DNA of 64,000 bases. Origin: Apostichopus japonicus (lineage: Eukaryota > Echinodermata > Holothuroidea > Aspidochirotida > Stichopodidae). This document shows, piece after piece, positions 1 through 17,600 of this stretch (position 1 is the first letter of the stretch; each line of letters opens with the position of its first letter). The translations under genes were made by a program, and so were the position numbers. Below the pieces are notes generated by a model. The model ran no database searches, was not told the origin of the DNA, and saw only the letters and a list, made by a program, of their open reading frames with translations. The stretch is taken from the NCBI RefSeq assembly GCF_037975245.1, contig NC_092573.1, forward strand, positions 3,657,501 to 3,721,500, written 5' to 3'.

Positions 1-1853
1 AAAATTAGAAATCATCATCACCATTTTAAGTTACACAATATGAATATGAATATCAATAGGAATATCAATATCAAATGAATAGGAATATGAATATACACAT
101 TTTTATTAATAAATGTGCTTCTAAAGTTTACTTGATAGTTTTGATTTATTACCTTCTCATTTTGGTTGAGCAATATCTCCAGTGAAGGTTTTATACGTGT
201 ATGTTTTTATTTTTTATATATGTATGTGTGTTTGTATGAATGTATATATATTATAGTATGTGTATTTGTTTGAAAATGTCCAATAATAAACTCCACGTGC
301 TACTAAAATTAATAACCAGTACAGGTTATTAGCTTGAATATAGTTTCATATCAAATAATAAAGTGTAAATGAAACATTATTGAAATTAGGTTTATAACGA
401 CAAATAAAATGTCCTACCTCGAATTCTCTATGTATATACAGCGCCGACAGAGCATCCTCTTAATAAATAATATAGTCAAGCCCGCTTTTCACAGCTTCAC
501 GCACGGGAACATTATTATATTGATTAAGGAGGTGTCAACCTTAATTTGTTCTGAGATATATTAACGCGGTCACCGAATATAACGAAGATACCCGTGTCGT
601 TCAAAATATTCATAGCCGTCACCAACGTAACACTATATGATAACAATTTTGCTTTATCACGGGGAAGAATTTCTGTAGACAAACAGGGATAGTAACATAG
701 CAAACTATTCAGAGTACAACTCCGTCGTGGTGAAAGAGGGAAAAGGGGAACATATTATTTCAAGTAAGTTCCACAAACGTCTAACCTGCCCTTCCGTAAC
801 CCCCGTCCCCCGCCCTCCCCACCCCTTTCCCTTCTCCAAAACTAGTAGTAAACAGTTAAGTATATGATGAGCTGAAGCAGATATGTTAGACGTGTCCCTT
901 TTATGAATTGAAGCATTTTATTCATGAATTCATTTTAAGATGGCAGTGCCTGATTAGTTGATATTCAGCTTCGGTTGGTGGTTAATAGATACAAACCATG
1001 CATGGTATGGTATAACTGACAAGCACTCGCCGTGTAGGATTTCATACACCATAATATGTTTCACGCAAATGAGTTTGTCTGCCAACGCCGACCATAATAA
1101 TCCCCGTCCCATACACCTCCAAAGATAACCCAAACATATTTACATATATGATAGATCAGATAGGCATCCAGGATTTTAATAAGGTGGAGGTGTCGCCCGG
1201 GGTTCCTTGAAGCCGATTTCCGTGAATAGGCGGGTCTTGGGTTCCTCTCTCAGCTAGACGTGAAACGTTGTATTCTGAGGCATACCCATGGGGAAGTGCA
1301 CAGCCCCACCCCCTCCCCAGCCTATATCCGCCTTAGGCTGGTAGATTATCAATGTAATTAAAATAACAATGTAGTTCGTAGTTCAAATACTAGCCCTGTA
1401 TCGATACAGCTGTTGTCTAACTAAATGTAGGTACTATCTTTCGAAACGACAAGTAACTTTCTAGTATTATAATGTAAAACCTTGATGTAAAACTAACCTG
1501 GCTAACACAATCATCTACTCTCATCCACCCCTAGTTCACTTACACTGGAACAACGACCACAGGATCGCAATGTAATTTAGGGAATCCAAGAAAATATGGA
1601 TAGGCCCGGAAGAAGAACACGGCATTAATATTTCCACTAATGTACTCCAGAACAAACGAAGAGTGCAAAAAATTGGGCTCTCAGTGAAATAATTGTAGCC
1701 GAGTCCCGATGTGGCACTCGAGGCCTCAGCCTCAATATATGTCATGCGCAGTTGTATTAGATAAATCGCAAACACAGATAAGTTCCTTATAAAATCTATA
1801 TAAGCGCCAACACACCGTTGATTAACATATATGTATGTATGTATGTACCTTAA
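1..1853. other. Non-coding AT-rich sequence
   Basis: No recognisable exon, RNA gene or element end. Frames are short and lack splice context. Confidence 0.6.
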
Positions 1854-2058
1854 ATCCTCCTGCCAGCAGGAACTCGCGAAGAAGCCTCATTGGCGTATCA
1901 AAGCCGCAAGCTGACCGAAGTCAGTCTCTTACATTCATATTTAACGTCCATGATGTCAACAACTCTGTAACTGGACGACATGCATTAATCTTGGAGGTAC
2001 TCGAACCGGGGACCTTATGATTGGAAGGCACCGGCGTTAACCTCTGAGCTAACACTCC
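1854..2058 (-). mobile_element. tRNA-derived SINE, copy 1
   Basis: Read on the minus strand, the head has an RNA polymerase III A-box-like TAGCTCAGAGGTTAACGCC and a B box GGTTCGAGTACC, as in a tRNA. A body of about 130 bp follows, including the self-complementary GACTGACTTCGGTCAG, ending in CCTGCTGGCAGGAGGAT. A second copy at 2358-2577 confirms the boundaries. Confidence 0.8.
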
Positions 2059-2357
2059 TTGTTAACCACTGAGCTTACATTCAAACGCATACGAAATTGT
2101 GTAGGCTTCAGGTTGAGGCGGACTTTTGTCGCCTTTCAGGGCTGTGTTTTTCCGGCGCTGATGTTTGGGGTCGGGGTCGCCATAGGGCTTTTCATAGGTA
2201 AAAGAGAGTGACGTATTCTTCGGCTTTGGTATTGGATTTAGAGTAGGTTGATTATGTTTTCCCCAGTTCTGTTGGGTCGTGACGTTTGAATGGAAGGCTC
2301 TGGAAACACTTCAGTATTGCTTCGTATGTATTGTATTGTATTTTTTTTTATTTTTAG

Positions 2358-2577
2358 ATCCTCCTGCCAGCAGGAACTCGCGAAGAAACCTCATTGGCTT
2401 ATCAAAGCTGCAAGCTGACCGAAGTCAGTCTCTTACATTCATATTTAACGTCCATGATTATGAATTGTCAATTGTCAACAACCCTGTAACTGGACGACAT
2501 ACATTAATCTCGGAGTGACTCGAACCGGGGACCTTATGATTGGAAGGCACCGGCGTTAACCAATGAGCTAACACTCC
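2358..2577 (-). mobile_element. tRNA-derived SINE, copy 2
   Basis: Same orientation and same ends as the copy at 1854-2058. It is over 90 percent alike by eye, with about 14 extra bases in the body (ATGAATTGTCAATT region). The B box is intact; one base before it differs. Confidence 0.8.
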
Positions 2578-3960
2578 ACATTGTTCACATTTCAATGAGA
2601 AAGTAACCCCCCCCCCCCCCCAAAAAAAAAAAAAAAAACGCTTTGAAAGACAAAGAAAAGGATTTGACTTTTACAAGAACGAGCTTATCTGGTTCCGTTA
2701 AAATATGAAAAATGAAAAAGTTCCCCAAGCTCATAAACTGCAATAAGCATGTATCGCTATATGGATGGGAGTTCACACAGTACCCTACATGATGTTTGTT
2801 GTCGCAGTTGAACTAACAAGAAGTCTCGCATTGTCTTTAGTTGTCATTCAAAATAGAGCGCAAAGGTATTGATCAACGAATAAGTAACTTGTAAAATAAA
2901 GGGCTTAACATCATGCACAGTACCTCTGTGAGAAATATCCTGTTCATACCTCAAGTTACAGTTAGTTAAAAATTATATCTATATATTTATTTTTCCAAAT
3001 TCTTTAAGATTTGGTTTTATTATTCTGTATTATTATTGTTCTCTACTTACTAGTCAATGTACAATAAAATATGAACTAGCATAATTCTAATTAGTTTTCA
3101 TAAGAATGTTATTTTTCTCTTTGGAATATTTTTTAAAGTTATGAAAAAGGGATATTTGATAAGACTAACAGATACTACTTCTTTGCATCAGCGTAACGAT
3201 TAACCTGGAGACTAACTATAAAACGACCTCTTTTGAAGTCTATACATCATGTCATCACTTCAAATGTCAGTAAACACACTGAGTTTTTTTTTTTTTACGA
3301 TGTATAGGGCTTTTTCAAACGCACTCCAATTAAAATGCTCCCCCCCCCCCATAGAAAAAGGGGGAGGAGCTTAATGTGAATGTATAGTAATCACGTTTTT
3401 AGGGAATAACCACAATTCTCAACATAGAAAGCCTAATTTAAAACTCATTTTGAAATAGACAAACTAGACAGGAATTTTATTTTGCGAGTCTCACTAGCAT
3501 CACCTCATTTCAGTTCAACGAGGGTACTCCCATATTTCTCACCTTTTATTCCATGGCACGTCTCGCCTCCGTTATGTTTGACAATGTGTCAAATATTAAG
3601 TTAGCGAAATATATTTACCCCTGGGTGAATTATAGTCGTGCGAGCTATCATTATGAACGTTAGACAGCAACAGATGGGCTTTTTTTTGTAATACAAGGTA
3701 ATAGTTAGTTACGGAATAAATATTCACTTGATGTGACAAGCGAAAATTCACCTCTTGAAGGCGTGAATGATACCTCACTTAATAATGCAATGACATATAG
3801 GCTAATACTAATTATACTAAAATTATAATGTCGTACCATATTGCCATAAAAGAGGAAGGGTGACTATAGTTCGTCCTCAAAAATGTCAAATTTGACTCGA
3901 AAATAGAAAACAGCAACTTTAAGAATGATGATTACGGTCAGCAAACCAATGTAATATGTG
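2578..3960. other. Non-coding sequence
   Basis: Contains a C-run joined to an A-run (2608-2638) and another C-run near 3341. Nothing else recognised. Confidence 0.6.
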
Positions 3961-4266
<306 letters not shown>

Positions 4267-5529
4267 TTATTAATATTATTATAATATAAATCGGTCTTCA
4301 TAAATATTAAAGTATAACACAAACCTTTGCTTCACTCAGTCTGTTGAGGAATTGATGTCCATTGGAAGTAAAGACTTGGAGTACATAATTCAACTAGTTA
4401 TACCGACATCCAGGTTACAATATCAAGTTTATCACGTCTGGCTTGTTACTTCTATAATTATCATGCCTATCATTTCAAGTTTGGCATTTTTTCCAATTGG
4501 AAATTTAGTTACATTCTCAACGTGCCCTATATTTGAGCATAATAATTTTTATTAGTTCATCTCAATATTTATGTACGAACAAACAAAGTCAATATGCTGG
4601 TAATCGGTAATCCATTGATAGATAACATTAATTTTAACAATTCTTGGTCATTTCTACAGGGAGCGTTCATCAACCCACCCCCACCCTCCAAAAAGGAGAA
4701 ATCGTTATGTATTTAAAAACGTTAAGAAAACACCAGCATTCCATGGTTATTCATCTTTCTAAGATAAAATAAGAGATGTCGTCACCTTGGGAAACGCCGT
4801 AATTTGGGCAGTGGTGATGTCGGTGAGTTTACGTTCAGCTTTATGAGCTAGAAACCCTCCCAACTTCATCAATAAAAGAATAACTGCAATCAACCAGATA
4901 GAACAGATGTCAACAGTGTTCGAGATTATACTGCTTGACGGTTAGCAAGGCGTACACTGTGGTAATGTTGGAATTGTTTTACTGTATATACTATACTCGT
5001 ATATCAGTTAACGGTCATTTCTATTCTAGTCTCTCAATTTTCAAATCTTCCGTCTGATCTTCTTCTTCTCACTTTGTCCTTCTATTTCTTACTTTTTCTT
5101 CTACTTAGTTTCTGCACACTCGTGCATCCTGGGATGAAGAAGAAAAGGAGGGGGAAAAAGGCACAATATGCCAAATTTGTAGAATCATTTAAAATAGATT
5201 CCAATGAATTTACAACATCAGCCTATAGACTGTAACAGCGGTGTTTTGAAGTGTGTACTTTTCATCGATCGTTCATGTATTGGTAAGCATTAACATAGGT
5301 GCTCAAATTTTTAGGTGAAACGATAGAAAATGAAGGAAGATGGATTGGTGATAATGTAGTATGAAACCAGAAAGGGTGATCTGAAACCACTTAAGAAGAT
5401 TGCATAATTCATTAAAAAGCAAAACGGAAAAGCAAATTGTATTTTTTAATGTTATAAAATGAGGTTTTCTAGCAGAACTAACCATGTTAGTCTTACTAAG
5501 TATTAAGTCTAAATTGTCTACCTCATTTT

Positions 5530-5712
5530 GAAAATAGGTTTGGAGAAGTAGCGAGGGAAAAGGGGGTGGAGGGACAATGTGAGGGAAACAGATATAAAGA
5601 GGGACAGGGAGAGGGAGAGGTGGAGGGAGAGGTGGGGGGAGAGGGAGTGGGGGAGGTGGAGGGAGAGGTAGAGAGATGGAGAGGGAGGAAGAGGTGGAGT
5701 GAGAGGGCACAG
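5530..5712. repeat. Homopurine (GGA/GGGAGA) tract
   Basis: About 180 bp of almost pure G and A on the plus strand, rich in GGAGGGAGAGG and GGTGGGG. Such tracts can form triplex or G-quadruplex structures. The proline/serine/leucine-rich reading frames across it are low complexity and not genes. Confidence 0.85.
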
Positions 5713-5867
5713 GGAGAGTATGAGATGCCTCGCTGGTAACGACACTGCATGGGCTCTATCCGCTTTAATGTTGTGTACGCGCTATGTAATAGAGTGAAAT
5801 ACCTCTTCCCTGTAAAATGTGAACAATTTGTAATATGCTTTAAAAGAAAGAAAACTTTATATATATT

Positions 5868-6740
5868 CTCGCTATGCAATCAGAGGCTAACAATATGGAA
5901 ATAAACCGTGTACGAGAACACGTGAGTATTATGCTAATACTCGAATTGTTTTGTGTAACCTCAATCACATCCTCAGGGTATACCGCATAAAACGTCGAAC
6001 GCCAAAGATTATTCTTGGAAAGTATAAACGTAAGAAATATCTTGTAATATCTAGGAAAGAAGTGTTTCAAGTTTTACTTCGAAGTATTGTGTTTTTTTCT
6101 TTATTTTTGCGTTTAGTAACAGAAAACGTTTGTCTCGTTGAAATTTACCTCTCCTACTTAAAGTTATCTCTACACTAAGGTCATTCAATGTGTAATCATC
6201 TGTTATAATGTTTTACATAGAACCAATCAGCAACAAACAGCATTTGTGACTAAACAAATTTCTTGGAATCAGCTTGTTAACGGAAGATAAATCGAAGGAT
6301 AACACGAATGATATTGACAAAATGCGGGGTCAAAAAAAATAAAAACCCAGACAAAATATAAATAGACATTTTAGCATCTGGTAAAGCATTACCGGCAGGA
6401 AACGATCTTCTCTAGAATGTTTTTCTGGGAAATTTAGCCTTCATTAATTTCTCTATCCCTTCCCCCTTCGTCTGTAGTCTTATCACGTTTATATTGCTTG
6501 TATACATATAATGCACTGCTAAACTTATTTATTTCAATCATTACATATTACTTCTTTCTGTTTTTGCAAGGTTAATTCTTACGTTTATACTTTCCAAGAA
6601 TAATCTTTGGCGTTCGACGTCTTATGCGATATAACCTGAGGATGTGATTGAGGTTAGCAAAAAAATTCGAGTATTAGCATATAATCACGCGTTCTTGTAC
6701 ACGGTTTATTTACATATCGTTAGACTGATTGCATAGCGAG
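5868..6740. mobile_element. Foldback element with about 165-bp inverted arms
   Basis: Left arm 5868-6036 and right arm 6576-6740 are reverse complements with scattered mismatches and small indels; both outer ends share CTCGCTATGCAATCAG. About 540 bp of AT-rich spacer without a recognised gene lies between. Long terminal inverted repeats with no transposase suggest a foldback or MITE-type DNA element. No clear target duplication was found. Confidence 0.75.
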
Positions 6741-6938
6741 AAAAAACAAGTAAGCATTTACATGTCTGGAAAAACCCATGACTGATTTATATCAAAGTCT
6801 AGCTTTCTTCTTGTGGTTTTTAATGTTTCAACTTAGGGATTAATTGCCATTTAGGTTGAACACTATACGGGCCATATACTGTCAATGGTTGTTAGCACAT
6901 GCGCTAGCAACAGATAATCTCACACTTACACTCTATAG

Positions 6939-7578
6939 CAGGGTTTCCCTAATTTTATCACCCCACGAACACCCTGTGGATGTCAGAGCTGTCCACGAAC
7001 CCCCAACTTTTCGAGACACGATCTCAGTCATTATTTTCAAGCATGAATTTATGTTAACTTTGCTTTGTGTCGGGCAAATGGAGGTCATATGGAATTTACA
7101 AAAAAATAATAATTACTTTGGCCAACCTTTCAGTTACTTTCTCAGCTCTTTATCTTCACGACGTACTGTCATGCGTACACCAACTTCACCAAAGTCATGC
7201 GGCCTGTGTCTGTTTTATAATTCAGTTATTTATCACATGCACCGTACGGTACTACTATGGCAACATATGCGTATGGAACGCGAAAAGAGTTTGTCGATAG
7301 GTACGATGTTTGTACATTACTAAATTATATGATATATCAGAGTTTAGTTCAACTAAACTTTTTTTTATTTATTTTTTATTGTTTATGGCATTGTATTTTC
7401 TAGATTGTTTGTAAAGCGCACAGATGCATCGCGCGTAGTGCGCTTTATAAGATTTTATTTACATTACATTACATTACAACAGAAAATACTATAAATGACT
7501 TTCATAAACGTCTCACGAACCCCATTGGATGGACTCACGCACCTCCTGGGCTCATGCACCCCAGTTAGGGAACCCCTA
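6939..7578. mobile_element. Non-autonomous hAT-type DNA transposon
   Basis: The left end CAGGGTTTCCCTAA and right end TTAGGGAACCCCTA are near-perfect inverted repeats. The 640-bp element is flanked by an exact 8-bp duplication, CTCTATAG, at 6931-6938 and 7579-7586. Eight-base target duplications and CAGGGGTTCCC-like ends are typical of hAT elements. No transposase is recognisable; the small frames inside are not gene-like. Confidence 0.8.
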
Positions 7579-8059
7579 CTCTATAGTCTAATAATGCAGT
7601 GGCCATTTCTGCGAGCCGATATTCTGAATTACTCGGTGACTATCGGTTATTCGAAAGCTTGGGCGGTTTCGCCGATTCCTCGACAACGATTGACTCATTT
7701 CATCTCATTTCCACGGTATATTTGAAAGGCGGTGAAGTGTGAAAGAAGAAACACGAGAAAAAACCACAGAGAAGCCAAATTTAAATTTTAATGGAAACCT
7801 AGATACATGATATATTAATTTCTTTAGCTTTTCTTTACCATGTGACATTAACGTAAGCAATTTTCTAGATCAAACGTTGCCACGCAAAACGCTGGAAGGT
7901 ATATAGTTCTGTAGTAATGCCGATCACTGTTGAATGAATCCTCAGAAAATAATCTTGAGATAACCGAGGAGGAAACAAATCCAGTTAGACACGAAGCAAA
8001 CATTAGAATATCCGATATCGTTAAAATAAATTAATGCACCCTTCCGTCAAAGGTCATGG

Positions 8060-11647
<3,588 letters not shown>

Positions 11648-11686
11648 GCCTCTGAAGAAGATCCTGCTAAGATCGAAACGTCAGGC
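11648..11686 (+). ncRNA. Hammerhead-ribozyme-like core, second locus
   Basis: In order: GCCT, CTGAAGA (11652-11658), stem II GATC/GATC with loop CTGCTAA, GAAA (11675-11678), CGTC (GUC triplet), AGGC. GCCT pairs with AGGC as stem I. It has the same architecture as the motif at 8460 but differs in stem and loop bases, which looks like compensatory variation. No protein-coding element remnant was recognised beside it, so it may be a solo terminal piece of a Penelope-like element. Confidence 0.5.
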
Positions 11687-14600
11687 CAACTTACTTTTAC
11701 ACATTCTATTACACAGGCTCTCTAGTGGATAAGCAGTTTGCTAACAGTTTTATTTTATTTTGATTTTTAGTTTAATGGTAGCCAACAGTGCAAAGGACGG
11801 CTTTATACGTTGAAAATAAAAACCATTTGCCTTAACTCTTTAGTTGCTTTCAATGAGTTTTATCTTCCTATATTTAAACTATTCATCGACACAATATTTC
11901 CTTGACGTTTGCTTTTTGTTTCAGAACTGACACGACCAGTCGATATATAATGACACATGATGACATTATTGTCAAACAATTTACGTGCTTGCTCACAATT
12001 TCCAGAAACATGGGATTTAAATTGTTTCTGGTGGGTTATTTTCTCCTGTGAATTAGTGAAATAACTCTCCTGTACAGTTTAAGTTATTTTCTCCCTTAAT
12101 TACAATTTAGCAAGAATATCTATTTGACGGCTTAGGGATGCTTTACCAAATTGGCTGTCACTTTTCTTATTAAACTTAAAACAACAAATTGGATAAGCCA
12201 AAAAAAAAAGAAAGAAAAAACAAACGAAGATCATCATGAGTGTAACAAACAAATGTGGGTTGCAATTAAACATATTCCTAGCTACCCAGAGATATCACCA
12301 TTCGTCACGTTAGCGGGGTTCCTGTGACACCTCGTGTTCAGATACGCCGAATAACGAATGAAAGGTCATAGCTGTCGCCCTCAAATTTGAACAAGTTATC
12401 AATTGCTCAACAAACAAAAATCAGTAAAATCAAAAATAGGAGCAAGAGTACTTTCCAGGAGATTGTGACCCATTTAAATTATTGTCAGGGTATATAATTT
12501 GGCAATTAAAATGTCTTAACGAGCTGGGAGAACGGTCTTTAAGGCTGATATGTAGTTAGATGCTTGTTAAAGTTTCAACATCAGCCTGTGACAGCTATTC
12601 GATTTTCTAAGAATATGTGACAGGAAGGGAGGAGGTCATATTTAAATGATCTTTAATTGGCCGGCAAAAGAGGACGCAGCGTGAAGTAAAAAATGACAGA
12701 GGCCAACTTGTATTGTGGATTAAGAGGAGGAAATGGTGTGTGGGGGGAGGGGGGGGGATATGCAAGGATGTTCGTAGAATTGCTTCTTGGAAATGGAGGA
12801 AAGGGGAGGGGTTGTTTGTGATAGATTTGTTTAGTTATAGAAAGTATTACGGTGGAAGGAAAAGTCATGTGAATCTTGAATTGAAATTAATAACCACAGG
12901 GATATCTCCTTCCGAGCGTCTCCCTACACCCCACATCCACCCCGCCCCTATTATATTGCGCTACGGATATTGAGTACGTTTAACATTCGCCGCCTCTGAT
13001 TATGAATCAGAGAAAAGGAGTGTAACTAGATTTGATTAAAAAATCGATATGCTAAATATGCACGTCATAAATTATCGAGGATCGTTATTTTAGTTAAGAA
13101 GATGATAAACAAATTTACTTTGCGAAAGAATCCATTGCAAGTAAAATATTTTATATGAAGCATGAAAATGCTTGCAAATTTGCAAGATTTACGTGATGGT
13201 TTTACGTAAGTCTGATGTATGTGCGTTTAATTTACTTGATATTGTTGTTGTTATTTTATCACAACATCCCTTCTGTTAAATAGGCTACACTTGATGTAAG
13301 TAAAAACCAACAACATGTTTCCGGTTAACTGTTTACGTCATTGACTGCGCACGGGCATTCTTGTTTGTGTTTGTGTGTTACCCACCTGTGATTACGGAAG
13401 ATTAGCAGAGATCAGACACACATATGCTCGGATATGCTATATAGCTTAAAGAAATGTATGTCATTCAGGATTTGTGCGTGCGACCAATTTTGAAAAGTAA
13501 TCACCGCTTGGCGCCCATTAGAACTGAAAAGACGCTTATGCCAATGGGATCCACTGTTCCACTACCCACGTGACCTGTTTACTTCCATCAGCCGAAAGCA
13601 ATTTAAGGTATCCGATATGTAAAAGAACTGAAGGAAAACAGACAAACACGCGTATTCAACCTAAATCGAGGTCATTGTAGTTTGCCTTCAGACTTGAACG
13701 AATTTTGGAAACGATAATAACAACAGAGAAACCATAACAATTATTAGAGGAAAACCGAGCCTGACAGTTTCATAAGTGTTGGCCAAAGCAGCAATAAAAA
13801 CACCGCAGGTATATTGAAGGCGTTCTACTTTTATTATTAAATGAGAGTTTTCCACAGAACTGGCAGAAGGAATAAATCGCCCACAGAATTCGGACACACG
13901 TTGAGGTAGCGCGTGCTTTATTTTTTATTTTTATATTGATATTCGAGGAAGACTAAGCAAAAACACGAAAATCTGTCCATGTTTTACATAGATGAAGACA
14001 AATTGAGAGCAAGAGATAATCAAATCATGTCAGATCGGTTGGCTTTCTATCAAAACATGTTTGTTCAAGTGAGAGATGGAGAAGATAAGATTGGTTGGGA
14101 ATGTTCACCTTTCTCCATGGGCGTCCCCGGGAGTGGGGTAAGGGTTTTCCTCCACCCACCCCCGGATTCAAAAATCCACTATGCCGATACTTCTACAAGC
14201 AATCGAAAAAACATGTTAAGTATTTTGGCATACCACCCTCACCCCTTGCCCTCTCACACCACCCCTTCCCCTCCTCCACCACTTCCCCCCTTCTCTGCCC
14301 CTCCCGTTTTACATGTCAACCGATCTCCTTATAGTGACACTGATCATGACGAGTACAGGATATACTAAAATAAACTCACATTTCGTATAAGTTACCCCGC
14401 GTCTACGACAATTATCGTGCTATGTGGGTATAGGTCCTACTAGAGCAAGAAGTTACGTAATGCATCAGGTAATAGAGTAATGTTGTCAACTTAACATAGG
14501 TAAATCAGGGAGTTGTTCCATAACAACTCCCTAGATAAATTATATCCATCATGTGATACGCGGTCTGGAAATAATTAGTTCCAGAAACTAAATATTTTGT

Positions 14601-17600
14601 CTCGCGATATGAGTATTGAATAACTCATATCTAGAGTGATGACAAATCGATTGATATAGTTTTATAGCGTGACTACCAAGAGCTGTTTAATATCTATTGC
14701 CGGGTGTCTAAAGGGCAAGGGTTTCAGACTCAGAAAAAAAGGACAGAAGTTTAAATTGATCTTCCTTTGAGTCCTAACCATTGCATTTATCATCCACAAA
14801 TCAAACAAATTTGACAACAAATGCCCAATATATTTGTTTTTCAGTCACTAGTGACACATTTTCCAGCAGTTTTGAAGGGAACAAATGTGTTAGTTTAATT
14901 GTAAAGAGCAGTTACACCGACACAAACTAAACTAAAGACAAAGGTTAACTTTAACGTGAAAGGACAAAACGGAGGAAGAGCCATTTAGTTGTCATACTAC
15001 TCTCTATTAATAAAAGAAAATAATAAAAATAAATAAACAATTGTAGGCCTATTAACAGGCCAGCAGTAAACCTTGTTTTGTCCTAATAACTTTAAAACTC
15101 ATCACATTATTTTAAACTTGAAGGTGAAGGACATTATTTTGCTAAGTCGTCGGTCAATGTTAACATACATAGCCGATGGTTAACTAAACATACTTTTCAA
15201 AGAAATGTAGATCAGGTTCAAGATTCAGTATACCTGACGGTTGTATTATAAGCAAACATATGATTGAAATAACCATTACTTCGGGGAATCATCAACAAAC
15301 AGATTCAACTCTTGACGGAAGATATTGAAGTAGGGATTATTTGCTAAGTAAAGCCGGCTGCGACTTTTTATGGATCGTTGACGACCGTTTCACAGACTAA
15401 CACAACTGTTATGATCAGCTTATGTTTATATGGTCGACATTTTATAAGACGATGGCCATGCATGAAATACAACATGAGAAACATATAGCGAGTGGTTATC
15501 ACGCGATGCGATGGTTACAGTCGTTGCATGTGTTTTGAGGTGTGGAGTCGACGGTAATTTTAAAGTGGCATGGCAAATACTGACTTAGAGATATCTCACG
15601 ACAGGTACATAATTGAGATACCAAACTCGAACTTTGCACATACGACGTTGAGTGACTATTTTGTTATGTCTATAGCCTAGCAACCCTCTGAGTCCTGCCT
15701 CGCACCCGGGGTGGGGTGGGGGTGGTGCTTGCGCCCAAGAGTAGAAAAACTCTGGAATATACATACGACAAAAGATAATGCACAGCTCACTAGTTTATTT
15801 CATTTTATTCTCCGATTACAAAAAAAACAAAAAAAATCACTTCACGATAATTTGTAATATTAACTTAGCAGTTATTTCAGCATCAATTGTACTATAGCAT
15901 TTTAAGATATCGAGAATGACGACTAGCTACAAGATTAACTGACATGAAAGACTACCACAGGGCAGATAATGCAGGTTAATCAGACAGATAATAGAGAAAG
16001 GAAAATAAATTCTTAACTATTATAGACTAATTGATAAAATAATCAAATGCACCGAAACGAGCAATATTAGTTGTAAGTAAAAGCGATTGGTGATTTCTTG
16101 TTTACGTTATATATCTATTTATAAGACTGTGGAATAGATGGTTTCCATGTTTACATCAAATTCCCTTCACGCGTATGCTGTAACCGTACCTATAACCTAT
16201 AACCATACCTATAACTATACCTTGTAGTAATCGTAACGGCATGTACACCTTACCCTCACTCAGTAGTATTACTGTAATCTGGTAATACACACTAACAACT
16301 CTTTCTACAAGAGACCAACCACCACCTTTAAACCCATACAAACCTGCAGGTCACTCCTTCTGTCATTCAGCACACGATCAAACTATGATCAGAACAATGA
16401 CAAGATACACCCTGTACAAGATACACCCTGTTGAACATCACAGGTAGACTATGCCGATTGGTTTTTGTTGGATTTATGCAGTGCAAGGATTTTAAGTTGC
16501 CCCCCCCCCCCCCCTCTTCAACCTCCAACCTAAATCGAGCGTTGATGATCCGCGCATTGTTCACTCCAGCTGTGGAATATTACTTCCATATAAACTGTAC
16601 ATACTTTTTAAGAAAAGTCACCCAGGTAAGAACCTGGGCACGAAAACCAAACTACTAAACGACTGATCCGCTCTCAGCCCAGTCCCCTTGTATCGATACT
16701 CTGATCGTGTGATCATCGTCGGGTGTGCATCACCATTCCCTTCGAAAGGGAACAGATACTACACATTGCACATTGTACCACAGTGCAAAACAATGCTTAT
16801 ACACTTTGAGACATATAACCCTATAATCTCATTGCTGTTTAACTGAGACTCCCTAACAAGTTTGTCATACCTTTAAATACGAGTATAATATGCTTCTCTA
16901 TTTTGCCTTTTGTAGCAAAGATGGAATGATCTGTACTATTATCGAAAGCGCGGCGGGAGAGACAAGATCGTTCAATGATTCCAATACATTTCATTTCCAT
17001 ATTCAAAGTTCCGGAAGCAACTGATTTGACATTTGAAAGGTCATATGACTATATTGAGATACAAAAAGTTAAGAAACAAAACCAGAAAATTCTCACCATG
17101 CAGTCGCTGATATTTACATAGCATTGACGATAGTGCATGAACAAAATAAACATGTGTTTGAGAATTATTCTGCAATTATGGTACAGTCGAATCCATTCTA
17201 CATATTTATGTAAATAAAAACAGTTCAAAATACAACTCTATCACTCTTATCTCCATTATCATCTTCATCTTTCTCTATTTAGCCATTCTGCAATCAATAT
17301 TTAATATATAGCACTATGAAAACATTTCTACGTGTTTAACTATTCTCTCAAATTACAAGCATAAAGTTAATGTATAAATGCATAATTAAAGTACATGCTG
17401 CTATGAAGCAACAGTTCAAATATATCAGAAATTCAATAACAATGTATTTGTTTGTTTGTGTTTTAGTTTGATCCACATCAAATTAGATAATACATTCTAA
17501 GTGTGAATACAGTAAGACCTCTAATACTACCTCTCTGCCACTGCTTACTATACTACTACTACTACTGATAAGTGTAATTACTCAATGAAGCCGATACTGA

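Noticed and set aside
5303-5879. Pro/Ser/Leu-rich frames on the minus strand
   Set aside because: They follow from the homopurine tract in three frames at once, so no single frame is favoured.
12713-14368. Small open frames (71-129 codons) around 12.7-14.4 kb
   Set aside because: Overlapping frames on both strands, G- or C-run driven, without domain similarity or splice evidence.
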